Shown here one piece after another: positions 26,218 through 34,782 of a DNA stretch of 51,564 bases (position 1 is its first letter; the number at the start of each line of letters is the position of its first letter). Below the pieces are notes generated by a model. That model did no database searches. It was given only the letters and a program-made list of their open reading frames with translations, and was not told where the DNA came from. Made by a program: the position numbers and the translations under genes. This DNA is from Saprospiraceae bacterium (lineage in GTDB: Bacteria > Bacteroidota > Bacteroidia > Chitinophagales > Saprospiraceae): positions 1 through 51,564 of the forward strand of contig JAHDFX010000011.1 in the NCBI GenBank assembly GCA_020627965.1. Direction: 5' to 3'.

Positions 26218-26287
26218 ACACAAATTAACACAGATGTTTTGTAACTAATTACAATATTTTTCTTCCCTTATCTGTGTTAATTTGTGT
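26218..26287. repeat. Inverted word-like repeat (ACACAAATTAACACAGAT arms)
   Basis: ACACAAATTAACACAGAT at 26218-26235 pairs perfectly over 18 bases with 26270-26287, leaving a 34-base loop. The arms continue in degenerate form: CACCGCTGATA precedes the left arm, and AAATCTGTGGTTAA follows the right. The unit is built from repeats of about 8-10 bases of the type ACACAGAT/AACACAAAT. It lies just after the T9SS gene and may act as its terminator, but its AT-rich, word-like make-up resembles dispersed intergenic repeats. Confidence 0.8.
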
Positions 26288-26375
26288 AAATCTGTGGTTA
26301 ATACCCTTTGATACTCAACAAAACTCCCTGAACATACTCAAAAAAAGTACAACAAATAACTTTTTTGCGTCCAAC

Positions 26376-26408
26376 CTTGTCTACTTATCCTATAATTTCA
26401 TACTTTTG
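26376..26408 (+). promoter_or_regulatory. Probable promoter of ligA
   Basis: CTTG at 26376-26379, 21 bases, then TACTTTTG at 26401-26408, a match to the Bacteroidota -7 consensus. The predicted start of transcription is about 50 bases before the ligA ATG. Confidence 0.55.
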
Positions 26409-26463
26409 CAATTCCTTGTACTGGCAACTAAAGAAGCCAATACGTTGAAGAAAATATAAAACT

Positions 26464-28587
26464 ATGTACGAACAAAAAAAGCAAAAAGAACTATACGAAA
26501 CCTCAAAAACATTACTCAAAAAAAAAGACATACCCAATAAAGGTGCAGCAGCAAAAGAAGTAGCTGATTTGCACGAAGTCATTGTTTATCACGAATGGCG
26601 TTATTATGTTTTAAACGAGCCTGTAGTCAGTGATTTTGAGTACGATAGTTTATATAAAAGACTAGAAGCAATAGAGCAGGCCTATCCCGAAATGATCACT
26701 CCTAACTCCCCCACACAACGAGTTTCCAATGACTTGACTGCTGACTTTCCTACAGTCGCACATCTTATCCCGATGCTTTCACTGGACAACTCCTACAATG
26801 CAGAAGACCTGAAAGATTTTGATGAACGCATTCATAATCTTGCAATGATACCACAGGAAGAAGAAGTCGATTATGTCGTAGAACCTAAGTTTGACGGAGG
26901 AAGTATTGCCTTGGTTTATGAAAATGATAAACTCGTACGTGGTGCCACTCGTGGCAATGGCGTTGAGGGAGACGATATCACCAATAACATGCGAGCTTTA
27001 CGCTCCATACCTCTGACCGCTAAATTCTCAGATTATGGTATTCATAAAGTGGAGCTACGTGGTGAAGCCCTGATCCGCTTAGACCGCTTTGACAACATCA
27101 ATAAAAAAAGAGAAGTCGAAGAGAAATCAGTCTTCGCCAACCCCCGCAATGCCGCCACTGGCGCACTCCGCATGAAAAACCCAAAAGAAACAGCCGCCAG
27201 AGGTTTAGAAGCCTTTATTTACCAATTGGGTTATGCAACAGACAAAGATGGAAATGATGTCTTAAATAAATTCCCCACCCATCATGAAGGCATAGAAATG
27301 CTGGCAGCCCTGGGTTTCAAAGTACCAACCATTGAACGAAAGCTTTGTAAAAACATAGAAGAAGTCAGTCAATTTTGTCTTGATTGGCAAGAAAAACGAG
27401 ATGGTTATGATTATGAGATTGACGGCATGGTCGTGAAAGTCAACCAGCTTGCTATTCAGGAAAAATGTGGCTATACCAGCCATCACCCCCGTTGGGCAAT
27501 TGCCTTTAAATTCAAAGCCAAACAAGCCACCACAAAATTGCTGGATGTCGAATTTCAGGTCGGCAAAATCGGACAAATTACCCCGGTAGCCAAGCTCGAA
27601 CCAGTAGCACTGGCCGGTGTAACGGTGTCTTCTGTATCTCTGCATAATGAAGATTTTATCACCTCAAAAGACCTGCATTATAATGATACCGTATTGGTAG
27701 AACGTGCTGGCGATGTGATTCCTTATATAGTGAAAGCTTTGTCCGAACTCCGTGATGGTAGTGAAAAAGCAATTACTTATCCTAAAAATTGTCCTTCCTG
27801 TAATACGATACTGACCCAACAGGAAGGCGAAGCGGCATGGCGTTGCGAAAACTATACTTGTGAAGCTCAGTCGCTGCGTCGCCTTATTCATCATGTCTCC
27901 AAACATGCCATGAACATCGATGGCTTTGGTGAAAAATATATTGTCCGCTTCAATGAACTCGGCTGGCTCAATAGCCTAGCCGATATTTACAGGCTGGATT
28001 ACGATAAAATAAGCGAGCTGGAAGGCTTCGGACAACGATCTGCCGATAACCTGAAAGCTGCCATTGATACCGCCAAACAAAACGGCATTGCCCGTTTATT
28101 ATATGGTTTTAGTATTCCGCATATCGGACGTAGTGTGTCAAAAACTTTCGCCGCAGAAATAGAAGATATTCGTGATCTCAAGGACTGGACAGAAGAACAA
28201 ATCGTCAATCTTCACGACATCGGCCCAAAAGTAGCTAAAGAGCTGTTGGTGTTTTTCAACAAACAGGAAAATCTAGATTTATTGGATGAATTGGACAGCC
28301 TCGGCGTCAATATGAAACGCCTGGACAGCGAAATGAAACAGGAAGCAATTACAGATGGGGTGTTCTCCGGCAAGACAATTCTATTTACGGGTAAATTACA
28401 ACTGATGTCTCGCACCGATGCACAGGCAAAAGCTAAAGGGGCAGGAGCAAAGGCAGTAAGTGCCGTCAGCGGTAATCTGGACATTCTGGTTGTTGGCGAA
28501 AAAGCAGGGTCTAAATTGAAAAAGGCACAAGCATTGGGTACTGTAGAGATTTTATCAGAAGCAGAGTTTTTGGAACGACTGGGCTAA
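26464..28587 (+). CDS. ligA: NAD-dependent DNA ligase LigA
   Basis: A 707-residue NAD+-dependent ligase that seals nicks in replication and repair. Domains in order: Ia (about 30-90, with YYVLNEPVVSDFEYD), adenylation (KFDG with Lys142 as the AMP-accepting residue, then FANPRNAATGALRMKNP near 220), OB fold (about 335-420, VGKIGQITPVAKLEPV), zinc finger (four cysteines in CPSCNTIL and WRCENYTCEAQ), helix-hairpin-helix repeats (about 470-600), and a BRCT domain at the end (about 630-707, GKTILFTGKLQLMSRTDAQA). Length is slightly above the usual ~670 because of a lysine-rich N-terminal extension of about 25 residues. ATG 26464 follows a good promoter. The stop codon lies inside a 17-base repeat also found at 46390. 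Confidence 0.98.
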   Translation: MYEQKKQKELYETSKTLLKKKDIPNKGAAAKEVADLHEVIVYHEWRYYVLNEPVVSDFEYDSLYKRLEAIEQAYPEMITPNSPTQRVSNDLTADFPTVAHLIPMLSLDNSYNAEDLKDFDERIHNLAMIPQEEEVDYVVEPKFDGGSIALVYENDKLVRGATRGNGVEGDDITNNMRALRSIPLTAKFSDYGIHKVELRGEALIRLDRFDNINKKREVEEKSVFANPRNAATGALRMKNPKETAARGLEAFIYQLGYATDKDGNDVLNKFPTHHEGIEMLAALGFKVPTIERKLCKNIEEVSQFCLDWQEKRDGYDYEIDGMVVKVNQLAIQEKCGYTSHHPRWAIAFKFKAKQATTKLLDVEFQVGKIGQITPVAKLEPVALAGVTVSSVSLHNEDFITSKDLHYNDTVLVERAGDVIPYIVKALSELRDGSEKAITYPKNCPSCNTILTQQEGEAAWRCENYTCEAQSLRRLIHHVSKHAMNIDGFGEKYIVRFNELGWLNSLADIYRLDYDKISELEGFGQRSADNLKAAIDTAKQNGIARLLYGFSIPHIGRSVSKTFAAEIEDIRDLKDWTEEQIVNLHDIGPKVAKELLVFFNKQENLDLLDELDSLGVNMKRLDSEMKQEAITDGVFSGKTILFTGKLQLMSRTDAQAKAKGAGAKAVSAVSGNLDILVVGEKAGSKLKKAQALGTVEILSEAEFLERLG

Positions 28588-28601
28588 GAACGTGTTTAAA
28601 T
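28585..28601 (+). repeat. 17-base repeat, copy 1 (also at 46390-46406)
   Basis: TAAGAACGTGTTTAAAT at 28585-28601 and again at 46390-46406, same strand. In both places it lies directly between convergent genes. The ligA stop codon is the first three bases of copy 1. Confidence 0.75.
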
Positions 28602-28604
28602 AAT

Positions 28605-29195
28605 TCAATAATCTGGTAATCTACCCTGAACGAGCCAATTTACATCTAGCATATTATAGATAGCGATCTTCATGACATAGGGTTGGTCACCAATATAATG
28701 CCCAAGCTTTTTCATATCATCCTGAAAATCGAGCAGATAATCTTCGTGCATTTTACCTAATAATTTCAAAAGCTTTAAAGCTCGTTTAACCACATACACT
28801 GCAAAAGTATGTTGCTGGCGTGGGCTAGCCTGTCGAATTTGATCTCCAAACAATTCAAAACTCTTATTCAGCATCAGAAAATTGAGTTGGATTTCTCCAT
28901 ATTTATCCTTCGTTGTCTTTAAATGACGATTAATATCTCCGCTGAGATTGCGCAATAACAGTAGCAAATAACCGGGCGAATAATACCGATAATGAGCAAA
29001 TTTCTGTTCGATCATTTCATACAATTCCTGCCGACGAATATCTTTAGTCTCTCCAGCTTCCAGCAAATCAAAAATTAGCTTGTTGACCAATGCCTGATCT
29101 TTTGCAATAAGTCGAAACAATAGTTTATCCTTTTCTTTATGCGTCAATCCAGCAATTGCTTCCTTTAATTCATTAGATAGTTTTATTCTTGCCAT
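28605..29195 (-). CDS. Conserved hypothetical helical protein
   Basis: A 196-residue, strongly helical, basic cytoplasmic protein without signal peptide or membrane segments. I do not recognise a named family. It begins MARIKLSNELKEAIAGLTHKEKDKLLFRLIAKDQALVNKL, a pattern of short helices, and has a YYSPGYLLLLLRNLSGDINRHLK segment (about 75-98) and a LKLLGKMHEDYLLDF helix near 140-155. The sequence around GDQPYVMKIAIYNMLDVNW close to the end looks well ordered. It is convergent with ligA (17 bases between stops) and divergent from the asparaginase gene. A helical scaffold or nucleic-acid-associated protein is possible, but the sequence does not show it. Confidence 0.7.
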   Translation of the reverse strand: MARIKLSNELKEAIAGLTHKEKDKLLFRLIAKDQALVNKLIFDLLEAGETKDIRRQELYEMIEQKFAHYRYYSPGYLLLLLRNLSGDINRHLKTTKDKYGEIQLNFLMLNKSFELFGDQIRQASPRQQHTFAVYVVKRALKLLKLLGKMHEDYLLDFQDDMKKLGHYIGDQPYVMKIAIYNMLDVNWLVQGRLPDY

Positions 29196-29277
29196 ATTGT
29201 AAAGTTAATATTTGAGTTATAAAACTCCATTTTTCGACTATCTTTACTTGCTTTTAATGAAAAAAACATATTTCCAG

Positions 29278-30249
29278 ATGAAAACAAGAAGAGATTTTCT
29301 CAAAAACTCGGCTATACTAGGAGCTTCTCTAAGTATCCCAGCTTCATTACAATGCAACAACCCGATTCCACAGGCTGGTAAAGGTGAAGCCACTATCATT
29401 TCTACCTGGAATCATGGACTTCCTGCCAATAAAGCTGCCTGGAAAATCATTCAATCGGGCGGAAAAGCTATTGATGCAGTGGAAGCTGGCGTGAGAGTGG
29501 TCGAATCTGACCCAAAATCTACTTCTGTAGGTTATGGTGGTTTACCTGATCGGGATGGTCATGTTACGCTGGATGCCTGTATTATGGATGAAACTGGCAA
29601 TGCTGGCTCTGTATGTTTTTTGCAAGACATTGAAAATCCTATATCCGTTGCACGTAAAGTGATGGACGACACGCCACATGTTATGTTAGCCGGAGAAGGT
29701 GCTTTACAATTTGCTTTGGCAAACGGCTTTACAAAGAAAAACCTGCTTACCCCAGAATCAGAAAAAGCCTGGAAAGAATGGACGATCAAATCGGAATACA
29801 AGCCTATTATCAATGTAGAAAATCACGACACCATTGGCTTATTGGCAATGGACAATAAAGGCGATCTCTCTGGCGCCTGTACAACTAGCGGACTAGCCTA
29901 TAAAATGCACGGACGCGTGGGCGATTCTCCCATTATAGGAGCTGGTTTATATGTTGATAATGAAGTGGGCGCAGCTACTGCCACAGGCATGGGCGAACTC
30001 ATGATGAAAACATTAGGTTCTTTTCTTGTCGTGGAATTAATGCGTCAGGGAGCCAGCGCACAACAAGCCTGCGAAGAGGCTATTATGCGTATTGTCAAAA
30101 AACTGGATTATAAAAATTTACAAGTTGGTTATCTGGCAATTGATAAAGCAGGTAATGTAGGGGCTTATGCCATTCAGCCCGGATTTAATTATGCTATAAT
30201 GAGAGGAGATAAGAATGAATTGGTGGATGCAAAAGCTTATTTAAAATAA
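29278..30249 (+). CDS. Tat-exported N4-(beta-N-acetylglucosaminyl)-L-asparaginase / isoaspartyl peptidase family
   Basis: A 323-residue Ntn-hydrolase of the plant-type asparaginase family. The start at 29278 is chosen because MKTRRDFLKNSAILGASL is a clean twin-arginine signal; two upstream ATGs in frame would bury it. The precursor is expected to self-cleave before Thr185 in the ENHDT-IGLLAMD motif, giving alpha and beta chains, with Thr185 as nucleophile. GACTTSGLAYKMHGRVGDSPIIGAGLYVDN and ATATGMGE are the usual substrate-binding blocks of glycosylasparaginase. It would act in the periplasm on glycosylated or free asparagine. Whether it prefers GlcNAc-Asn or isoaspartyl substrates cannot be told from sequence alone. 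Confidence 0.9.
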   Translation: MKTRRDFLKNSAILGASLSIPASLQCNNPIPQAGKGEATIISTWNHGLPANKAAWKIIQSGGKAIDAVEAGVRVVESDPKSTSVGYGGLPDRDGHVTLDACIMDETGNAGSVCFLQDIENPISVARKVMDDTPHVMLAGEGALQFALANGFTKKNLLTPESEKAWKEWTIKSEYKPIINVENHDTIGLLAMDNKGDLSGACTTSGLAYKMHGRVGDSPIIGAGLYVDNEVGAATATGMGELMMKTLGSFLVVELMRQGASAQQACEEAIMRIVKKLDYKNLQVGYLAIDKAGNVGAYAIQPGFNYAIMRGDKNELVDAKAYLK

Positions 30250-30301
30250 AAAAAACAAACTCCACAATTACCTTTTCAAGTCTTATGTTATTAATGAACA
30301 A

Positions 30302-30847
30302 ATGACTCATCCAGACCAACATATTATCGAATTACTACGCTCTGATAACCCCCGGGAGATACAGAAGGCGATAGATTGTATCAGAAAGCAGAGCTTTGCT
30401 GCTATTCGGTCTTATGTGATGAACAATGGCGGTAGTTTTGACGATGGGCAGGATGCTTACGGATATATGTGGGAGGCATTATTTAAAAACACTAAAAATC
30501 CGGACTTTATACTAACTTGCAAAATCAGCACCTACGCTTTTCAGATAGCTCGTAACTGGTGGTCAAACCAGCTCAGAAAAAGGAAGCAACAGCAAAAACA
30601 CAAGGAATCACACCATGTAAAGCCCGGTCGTTTTGACCCGGACGAAGATAGGGAAAACCGCATAAGATATGAACAATTGCAAAAGGCGATTAAAGAACTA
30701 TCAGAAATAGAGCAGGCAGTACTGAATTTGTTCTTTGATAGAAAACCTATGAAAGAAATTGCAGATAAATTGGGACTTGCCAATGCTCAGGTAGCGAAAA
30801 ATATTAAGTGTAGAGCACAGAAAAAACTAAAAGAAAAATTGAGATGA
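30302..30847 (+). CDS. ECF-type RNA polymerase sigma factor
   Basis: A 181-residue sigma-70-family factor of the extracytoplasmic-function type. Region 2 lies at about residues 30-95 (DAYGYMWEALFKN, then FQIARNWWSNQLRKRKQQQ), and region 4 at about 130-178 (LSEIEQAVLNLFFDRKPMKEIADKLGLANAQVAKNIKCRAQKKL), with a recognisable helix-turn-helix. The linker is basic and variable. It directs RNA polymerase to a small set of promoters. Its stop overlaps the start of the next gene by four bases (ATGA at 30844-30847), a typical arrangement with a cognate anti-sigma protein. Signal and targets unknown. Confidence 0.92.
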   Translation: MTHPDQHIIELLRSDNPREIQKAIDCIRKQSFAAIRSYVMNNGGSFDDGQDAYGYMWEALFKNTKNPDFILTCKISTYAFQIARNWWSNQLRKRKQQQKHKESHHVKPGRFDPDEDRENRIRYEQLQKAIKELSEIEQAVLNLFFDRKPMKEIADKLGLANAQVAKNIKCRAQKKLKEKLR

Positions 30848-31230
30848 AGGATTATAAAAACATGACCGATTGTGCCCGGGAAGAGTGGATAGACCGCTAT
30901 CTGATGGGCGAATTGCCAAGTGAGGAAAACTATGCTTTTGAAACACTGATGCAAACTAATCTTGAGCTTCGTAAAGAGGTAGAATTACATGCCGAAATCA
31001 TGGCAGTATTTCAGGAAAGCACTCCTGAATCTCTTAAACCTATAGTCTCTGTATCCCCTATCCGTACAATTTTCAGGCAGAGTCGACCAGTCCTGAGAAT
31101 TGCGGCTATGGTACTGCTAGTATCAACCATTGGGCTATATATTGGTCTGAATGAAGTGGTGCTGTCAGATAAAGCACCTGTGACTACTTTTGAGAGTTGC
31201 AATGGTTGTAACCACATGCCTTATGCCTAA
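30844..31230 (+). CDS. Probable membrane anti-sigma protein
   Basis: A 128-residue protein. The cytoplasmic part starts with CAREEWIDRYLMGELPSEENYAFETLMQTN, which resembles the anti-sigma N-terminal pattern of Bacteroidota (E-x-I/W-x-x-Y-L-x-G-E-L-S/P-x-E-E). One membrane segment lies at about residues 83-102 (LRIAAMVLLVSTIGLYIGL), then a short outer tail ending SCNGCNHMPYA with a CxxC pair. It overlaps the ECF sigma gene by four bases, which supports the pairing. The tail is too short for a normal sensor domain, so the signal may be sensed by the CxxC or by a partner (inference). It would hold the sigma factor at the membrane until released. Confidence 0.7.
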   Translation: MKDYKNMTDCAREEWIDRYLMGELPSEENYAFETLMQTNLELRKEVELHAEIMAVFQESTPESLKPIVSVSPIRTIFRQSRPVLRIAAMVLLVSTIGLYIGLNEVVLSDKAPVTTFESCNGCNHMPYA

Positions 31231-31432
31231 GTGAGTGTAATAGTTATCTACAAGAAATTATGATTTAGTGCTTAATAAAATTAGCTTTGTAAGCTGATCA
31301 AGTTATTCTTCAGTTCTTACTTATACGGCTTACTAAGCCGAATCCCTTTTGCAAAGCAATTATTTATTTCTAAATTTAACCTTTTAAAGAACTTTCACCT
31401 TGTTAATAACTTGCGTTAATAGCTATCAAAAT
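31231..31432 (+). promoter_or_regulatory. Leader of the ABC importer genes
   Basis: TAGCTTTG at 31282-31289 fits the -7 consensus; the -33 element is not clear. A small hairpin CGGCTT-ACT-AAGCCG at 31326-31340 lies within the predicted 5' leader, with a short T-rich tail. It could be a weak terminator of the sigma/anti-sigma unit or a leader structure. Confidence 0.4.
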
Positions 31433-33226
31433 ATGATAAAAATGAATAAACTACTCTTAGGACTCCTGACAATATGTGTATTTATGCTGGCTGCCTGCGG
31501 AGGCGGAAGCAATGATAGTAGTAATGAAGGGAATGACGGTCCACTTATCGGTGATTATGAAAATAAGGTTATTTCTCATGCACTTAGTGATCCGAGGCAA
31601 TTGACACCTCTTAACGCCAGTGATAATACCGCTACTACTGTATTCAGACAGGTTTTTCAGACTTTAGTACATATTGATTTTAAGACCTATGAGATTATCC
31701 CTGTATTGGCTAAAGCCCGCCCTACCATTACAGAATTGGACGGTGGCAAAGTAAAGCTTGATTTTGAGATCAGAGAGGAAGCAAAATGGGACAACGGGAC
31801 ACCTATCACAGGAAAAGATGTAGACTTTACACTACGTGTACTCAAAAACCCGCAAACTGACTGTAAAGCCCTAAAGCCTTATTTTGATAAGATAGAAGAT
31901 ATTAGCATTGATAAAGAAAATCCACGCAAATTTTCTGTTCTTTATTCAGAACCATATATGGTAGCAGAATCTGCTTTTGCAGACTTGTATATTCTGCCAG
32001 CATATATTTATGATCCAGAAGGGATTATGCAAAAATTTACAGTAAATGAGCTATTTAAGAACGAAATGAAATTGTTTGATAATGCAGATATTAACAAATA
32101 TGCTAAACAATTCAACGATACAAAATTTCAACGTGAAGTGGTCGTCGGCTCCGGGCCTTATAGCTTTGACAAATGGCAGTCCAATCAACGTGTTATTCTC
32201 AAGCGTAAGAAAGACTGGTGGGGCTATAATGTAAAAAATGCTAATCACTGGTTTGAAGCCTCTCCTGATGAAATTGTCTTTGAAACGGTAAATGATCTGA
32301 CTACCGCTACTGTTGCACTGAAAGGTGAAAGCCTGGATGCAATGTTTAGTATCGAACCTAAAACATTTGTTACAGATTTACGCAAATCAAAAGATTTTAA
32401 ATCCAAATTTAAGACTTATACGCCTCCAAGATTTTCTTATGATTATATGGGTATAAACCAGCGCCTGGATAAATTTAGTGATGTACGTACACGTCGTGCA
32501 CTGGCTCATGTTATGAATGTAGATCAGCTAATTCAGTCTTCCTGTTATGGACTTGGAGAGCGCGTGGCAAGTTTTACTCACCCTTCACTGACTGAGCGCT
32601 TGAATCCTAATGTTAAGCCCTACGCACACGACCATAGTAAAGCTAGGGCTCTACTTGCAGAAGCAGGTTGGAAAGATACTGATGGTGATGGTACATTGGA
32701 CAAAGAAATTGATGGGGAGAAAGTAGATTTTACGATCACTATAAATACAAATAATGGCAATCCGATCCGAAAGAAAGCCTGTCTGATATTTCAGGAAGAA
32801 TGCAGGAAAATAGGTATCGATGTGGATATCCAGCTTCTGGAATGGAGTGTACTTCTCGACAGAATCAAGGCACAGAATTTTGAAATGATCGTTATGGGCT
32901 GGATATCTTCCCCTTTTGAATCTGATCCGAAACAAATCTGGCATACTGATTCTCAAAATGATGGAGGTTCTAATTATGCCGGGTTTGGTGATGAAAAATC
33001 AGATGCCATTATAGAAGATCTTCGTAAAGAAATGGACGAACAAACGCGATTTGCAAAATACAAAGAACTACATCAGCTTATCCATGATGATGTTCCTTAT
33101 ATTTTCTTATTGGCACAAAAAGAGCGTATTGCTATTCACAAGAAATATGGTAATGCTTATGCATCGGGTATTCGTCCGGGATATTGGGTCTCAGGTTTTC
33201 AGGTTGCTACACCTACACCTAACTAA
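31433..33226 (+). CDS. Peptide/nickel-type ABC transporter substrate-binding lipoprotein
   Basis: A 597-residue lipoprotein of the SBP family 5 (OppA/DppA/NikA-like). The signal ends in VFMLAAC (Cys22 from ATG 31433; ATG 31442 is also possible), followed by a flexible GGGSNDSSNEG linker. Family blocks include TTVFRQVFQTLVHIDFKTYEIIPVLA near the start, VVGSGPYSFDKWQSNQRVILKRKKDWWG in the middle, and RTRRALAHVMNVDQLIQS and SDPKQIWHTDSQNDGGSNYAGF later. It captures oligopeptides or similar solutes and hands them to the two permeases encoded next. The permease gene follows after 66 bases. The ligand cannot be read from the sequence. Confidence 0.92.
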   Translation: MIKMNKLLLGLLTICVFMLAACGGGSNDSSNEGNDGPLIGDYENKVISHALSDPRQLTPLNASDNTATTVFRQVFQTLVHIDFKTYEIIPVLAKARPTITELDGGKVKLDFEIREEAKWDNGTPITGKDVDFTLRVLKNPQTDCKALKPYFDKIEDISIDKENPRKFSVLYSEPYMVAESAFADLYILPAYIYDPEGIMQKFTVNELFKNEMKLFDNADINKYAKQFNDTKFQREVVVGSGPYSFDKWQSNQRVILKRKKDWWGYNVKNANHWFEASPDEIVFETVNDLTTATVALKGESLDAMFSIEPKTFVTDLRKSKDFKSKFKTYTPPRFSYDYMGINQRLDKFSDVRTRRALAHVMNVDQLIQSSCYGLGERVASFTHPSLTERLNPNVKPYAHDHSKARALLAEAGWKDTDGDGTLDKEIDGEKVDFTITINTNNGNPIRKKACLIFQEECRKIGIDVDIQLLEWSVLLDRIKAQNFEMIVMGWISSPFESDPKQIWHTDSQNDGGSNYAGFGDEKSDAIIEDLRKEMDEQTRFAKYKELHQLIHDDVPYIFLLAQKERIAIHKKYGNAYASGIRPGYWVSGFQVATPTPN

Positions 33227-33292
33227 TAAAAACTGAGTTGACTGAGTAATTGAGTGGTCATTGTATCACCGATTAATAATTCGTGATTAATT

Positions 33293-34693
33293 ATGTTTAA
33301 ATACATTTTAAAAAGGGTATTAATTTTCATACCGACCTTGCTTGTCATTTCGGTTATGGTATTTCTGCTTAATATGTATGCACCGGGAGACCCGGTCTAT
33401 AATATTGCAGGAATAGACCCGAATTCAAGTAAACCACTCACACCTGAAGCCTACAATGCTATTCGTGGAGAGTTGGGGCTGGATTTACCAGTCTTCTATT
33501 TTACAATGAGTTCTATAGCCTACCCGGACACATTGTATCGTATTCCTAAAAAAGAGCATAAGGCAACTCTTGGCAGACTAATCAACGATCATGGCAATTG
33601 GGAAGAAATTCGGGAGTATCATCGTTCTATAGAAGCACTAGAAAGCAGAGTACTGGAGATTCCCCGTGATTCTTTAAACCCAAAGGCACTGATAAAGATC
33701 AAAGAAAAAGTCAGGGGACTCTATCGTATACACGAAGATATAAAGATCCAGAAAAGTCTGGAGTCTATGGAGAAGCCGATAGCTTCTGCTCCTTCGACCT
33801 CTATATTGCAGCCTTTTTTGGAAGATACTCGTACGAAATACCAGACTATGGTGAATAATCCTACCAAATGGAAAACAAAAGTTCCTACTTTAAATTGGTA
33901 TGGGTTTAAAAATCAGTATCACCGTTGGTTTTCCCGCTTTGTTCAATTCGATTTTGGAAAGTCTTATCAGAGCAAACGCCCAATCTCGGAAGAGATTGGC
34001 GAACGGATATTCTGGACTATGCTGATCAGTTTTATTTCTATTATCCTGACTTACGTTATTGCAATTCCACTTGGTGTATTTTCAGCAAGAAAGAAAGATA
34101 CACTTGCAGATAGTACCGTAACAACTATTCTGTTTATTCTATATTCTTTGCCTAGTTTCTGGGTAGCTACACTATTAATCGTATTCCTTTGTCAGCCGGA
34201 ATATGTAGACTGGTTCCCGCCTTATGGTATTGGTGATCCAGCACCGGATGCAGGCTTTTTTGAGACTTTCAGAATACGAGCTTATCACCTGATTCTACCT
34301 TTGTTCTGCTGGACTTATGCCAGTTTGGCTTTCTTGTCCCGCCAGATGCGTGGCGGCATGTTATCTGTACTGCGTCAGGATTATGTAAGAACTGCCCGTG
34401 CGAAAGGTGTTGATGAACGCAAAGTGATTTGGAAACACTCTATTCGTAACTCTTTATTACCTGTCATTACGCTATTTGGAAACATTTTCCCACTAATGAT
34501 TTCAGGTTCTATTGTGATTGAAATTTTATTCTCTCTTCCAGGAATGGGGCAATATTTGTATCAGGCAATTGTAGCGCAGAATTTTCCGGTAGTGAGTACC
34601 ATAGTTATGATGGCAGCTCTACTGACCATGATCGGTTATCTGGTCGTAGATATTTTATATGCCGTTGTAGATCCTAGAATTACTTTTGATTAA
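33293..34693 (+). CDS. Peptide-type ABC transporter permease (DppB/OppB family) with large insertion
   Basis: A 466-residue inner-membrane permease. The N-terminal segment (MFKYILKRVLIFIPTLLVISVMVFLL) and the core with five more helices are typical. The EAA loop that contacts the ATPase is YVRTARAKGVDERKVIWKHSIRNSLLPV, near residues 365-392. Usual family length is about 310-340; the extra ~145 residues form a charged, helical segment (about 66-213) between the first membrane segment and FDFGKSYQS, exposed to the periplasm. It partners with the permease at 34783 and the binding lipoprotein upstream. No ATPase genes are present downstream; they must lie elsewhere. Confidence 0.92.
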   Translation: MFKYILKRVLIFIPTLLVISVMVFLLNMYAPGDPVYNIAGIDPNSSKPLTPEAYNAIRGELGLDLPVFYFTMSSIAYPDTLYRIPKKEHKATLGRLINDHGNWEEIREYHRSIEALESRVLEIPRDSLNPKALIKIKEKVRGLYRIHEDIKIQKSLESMEKPIASAPSTSILQPFLEDTRTKYQTMVNNPTKWKTKVPTLNWYGFKNQYHRWFSRFVQFDFGKSYQSKRPISEEIGERIFWTMLISFISIILTYVIAIPLGVFSARKKDTLADSTVTTILFILYSLPSFWVATLLIVFLCQPEYVDWFPPYGIGDPAPDAGFFETFRIRAYHLILPLFCWTYASLAFLSRQMRGGMLSVLRQDYVRTARAKGVDERKVIWKHSIRNSLLPVITLFGNIFPLMISGSIVIEILFSLPGMGQYLYQAIVAQNFPVVSTIVMMAALLTMIGYLVVDILYAVVDPRITFD

Positions 34694-34710
34694 AAAAACG
34701 TGTTAATGTA

Positions 34711-34776
34711 CTATCGTGTTCAGGTGTATGTTACACCAAACAATAACACGATAGCACGATAACACTGTAGCACGAT
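34711..34776. repeat. Hairpin and CACGATA word repeats between the two permease genes
   Basis: CTATCGTGTT (34711-34720) pairs with AACACGATAG (34745-34754), and inside it GGTGT (34723-34727) pairs with ACACC (34733-34737), making a two-part hairpin. After it the word CACGATA recurs (34755 and about 34771), with AACAC between. The gene start at 34783 follows directly. The repeat could attenuate the second permease's expression or stabilise the upstream message. Confidence 0.7.
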
Positions 34777-34782
34777 AAACAC

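Noticed and set aside
29212-29277. Longer starts for the asparaginase-family gene (29212, 29257)
   Set aside because: They would precede the twin-arginine signal, which should lie at the N-terminus.
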